Of a stretch of DNA of 64,000 nucleotides, positions 63,776-64,000 are shown piece by piece. A program made the position numbers and the translations under genes. The DNA is from Sphingobacterium thalpophilum (lineage in GTDB: Bacteria > Bacteroidota > Bacteroidia > Sphingobacteriales > Sphingobacteriaceae), in assembly GCF_038396785.1 (NCBI RefSeq), contig NZ_CP151087.1, positions 4,650,001 to 4,714,000 on the forward strand, given 5' to 3'. Under the pieces are notes generated by a model. The model was given only the letters and a program-made list of their open reading frames with translations, ran no database searches and was not told the DNA's origin. Positions within the stretch are counted from its first letter, which is position 1. Each line of letters starts with the position of its first letter.

Positions 63776-63931
63776 TTACATTTTTCTTTGTTTAAAAGCA
63801 GTTTTAGCACTCTTAAATAGAAATGTAGCTGAATACCAGTTGGTTATTTTTAGGGGTTGACCACCTTCCGATGTCATATTGGAGATAGCGGACTCTGCCC
63901 TGGACGATATGTCCGCTTTAGATGGGATCAT
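63776..63931 (-). CDS. Possible small basic protein (51 aa)
   Basis: A 51-codon frame with ATG at 63931, starting MIPSKADISSRAESAISNMT and ending TAFKQRKM, with lysine-rich second half. No signal or family recognised, and no clear promoter upstream. It lies upstream of the tRNA-Ser gene in the same direction. Coding status uncertain. The bases to its right (63932-64000) hold no supported gene. Confidence 0.3.
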   Translation of the reverse strand: MIPSKADISSRAESAISNMTSEGGQPLKITNWYSATFLFKSAKTAFKQRKM

Positions 63932-64000
63932 AATCTTGTTTTAGGTTATTTATTGCAATTAAAAATGTAATCATGAACGTATTCTTAAGGAGCAAACATG

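Noticed and set aside
63973..64000. Start of a further gene at the right edge (ATG at 63973 or 63998)
   Set aside because: Too few bases remain to support coding, although AAGGAG precedes the last ATG.

Overview
The window looks like chromosome of a Sphingobacterium-type member of the Bacteroidota (family Sphingobacteriaceae). Evidence from the sequence: moderate-to-low GC; several promoters of the Bacteroidota form TTG-N19..23-TAnnTTTG; few Shine-Dalgarno sites; lipobox and secretion signals of Bacteroidota style; carboxypeptidase-D-regulatory domains followed by the SusC-like motif DEVVVT; a DUF6266 gene; a tmRNA whose tag reads GEENYALAA; and a fatty-acid-hydroxylase-type gene of the kind used for sphingolipids. 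The species is inferred, not proven.

Layout. 1-2.9 kb: Crp/Fnr-type regulator, GNAT acetyltransferase, DUF1634 + TauE/SafE exporter pair. 2.9-10.8 kb: a leftward metal-efflux cluster (response regulator, histidine kinase, TolC-type outer-membrane protein, adaptor, CusA/CzcA pump). 10.9-13.4 kb: Tat-exported phospholipase C. 13.5-19.2 kb: a complete leftward biotin operon (bioB-A-F-G-C-D, four junctions overlapping by 4 bases). 19.3-20.9 kb: a divergent MocR-type regulator whose aminotransferase domain has lost the PLP lysine. 20.8-22.3 kb: frameshifted mepB, a dihydrofolate-reductase-like gene, and an unlisted 31-codon acidic ORF with its own promoter and terminator. 22.3-28.3 kb: DUF3857/transglutaminase-like protein, an ECF sigma factor with an anti-sigma/TonB-C fusion, and a divergent vWA protein. 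28.5-32.6 kb: small secreted and DUF6266 genes, 11-bp iterons, a desaturase, an XRE regulator, and a gene-free stretch with a strong promoter, two 63-bp hairpin repeats and a long-range closing stem. 32.8-38.2 kb: xylose-isomerase-like protein, universal stress protein, small genes, then two adjacent broken genes (DUF5009 and GH18 chitinase). 38.2-38.6 kb: tmRNA. 38.8-52.2 kb: M3 peptidase, aminotransferase, CDF transporter, lepA, folD, repetitive lipoprotein, class-A-beta-lactamase-like hydrolase, DUF1543, amino-acid permease, Rrf2 regulator + NAD(P)-binding protein. 52.3-61.8 kb: M1 peptidase, Spx/ArsC-like protein, class II aldolase, DUF2807 protein, fatty-acid-hydroxylase-like protein, truncated haemoglobin, lone ExbD, and a membrane-bound winged-helix regulator facing a small exported protein. 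61.9-63.7 kb: an intact IS1182-family element ending 3 bases from a tRNA-Ser(UGA) gene.

Most of the window is ordinary housekeeping and accessory chromosome. The parts most worth following are the gene-free element at 32.0-32.4 kb, the lysine-less MocR protein opposite the biotin operon, the 31-codon transcription unit at 22.1 kb, the paired decay of the DUF5009/GH18 locus, and the one-component membrane regulator with phased repeats at its own promoter.
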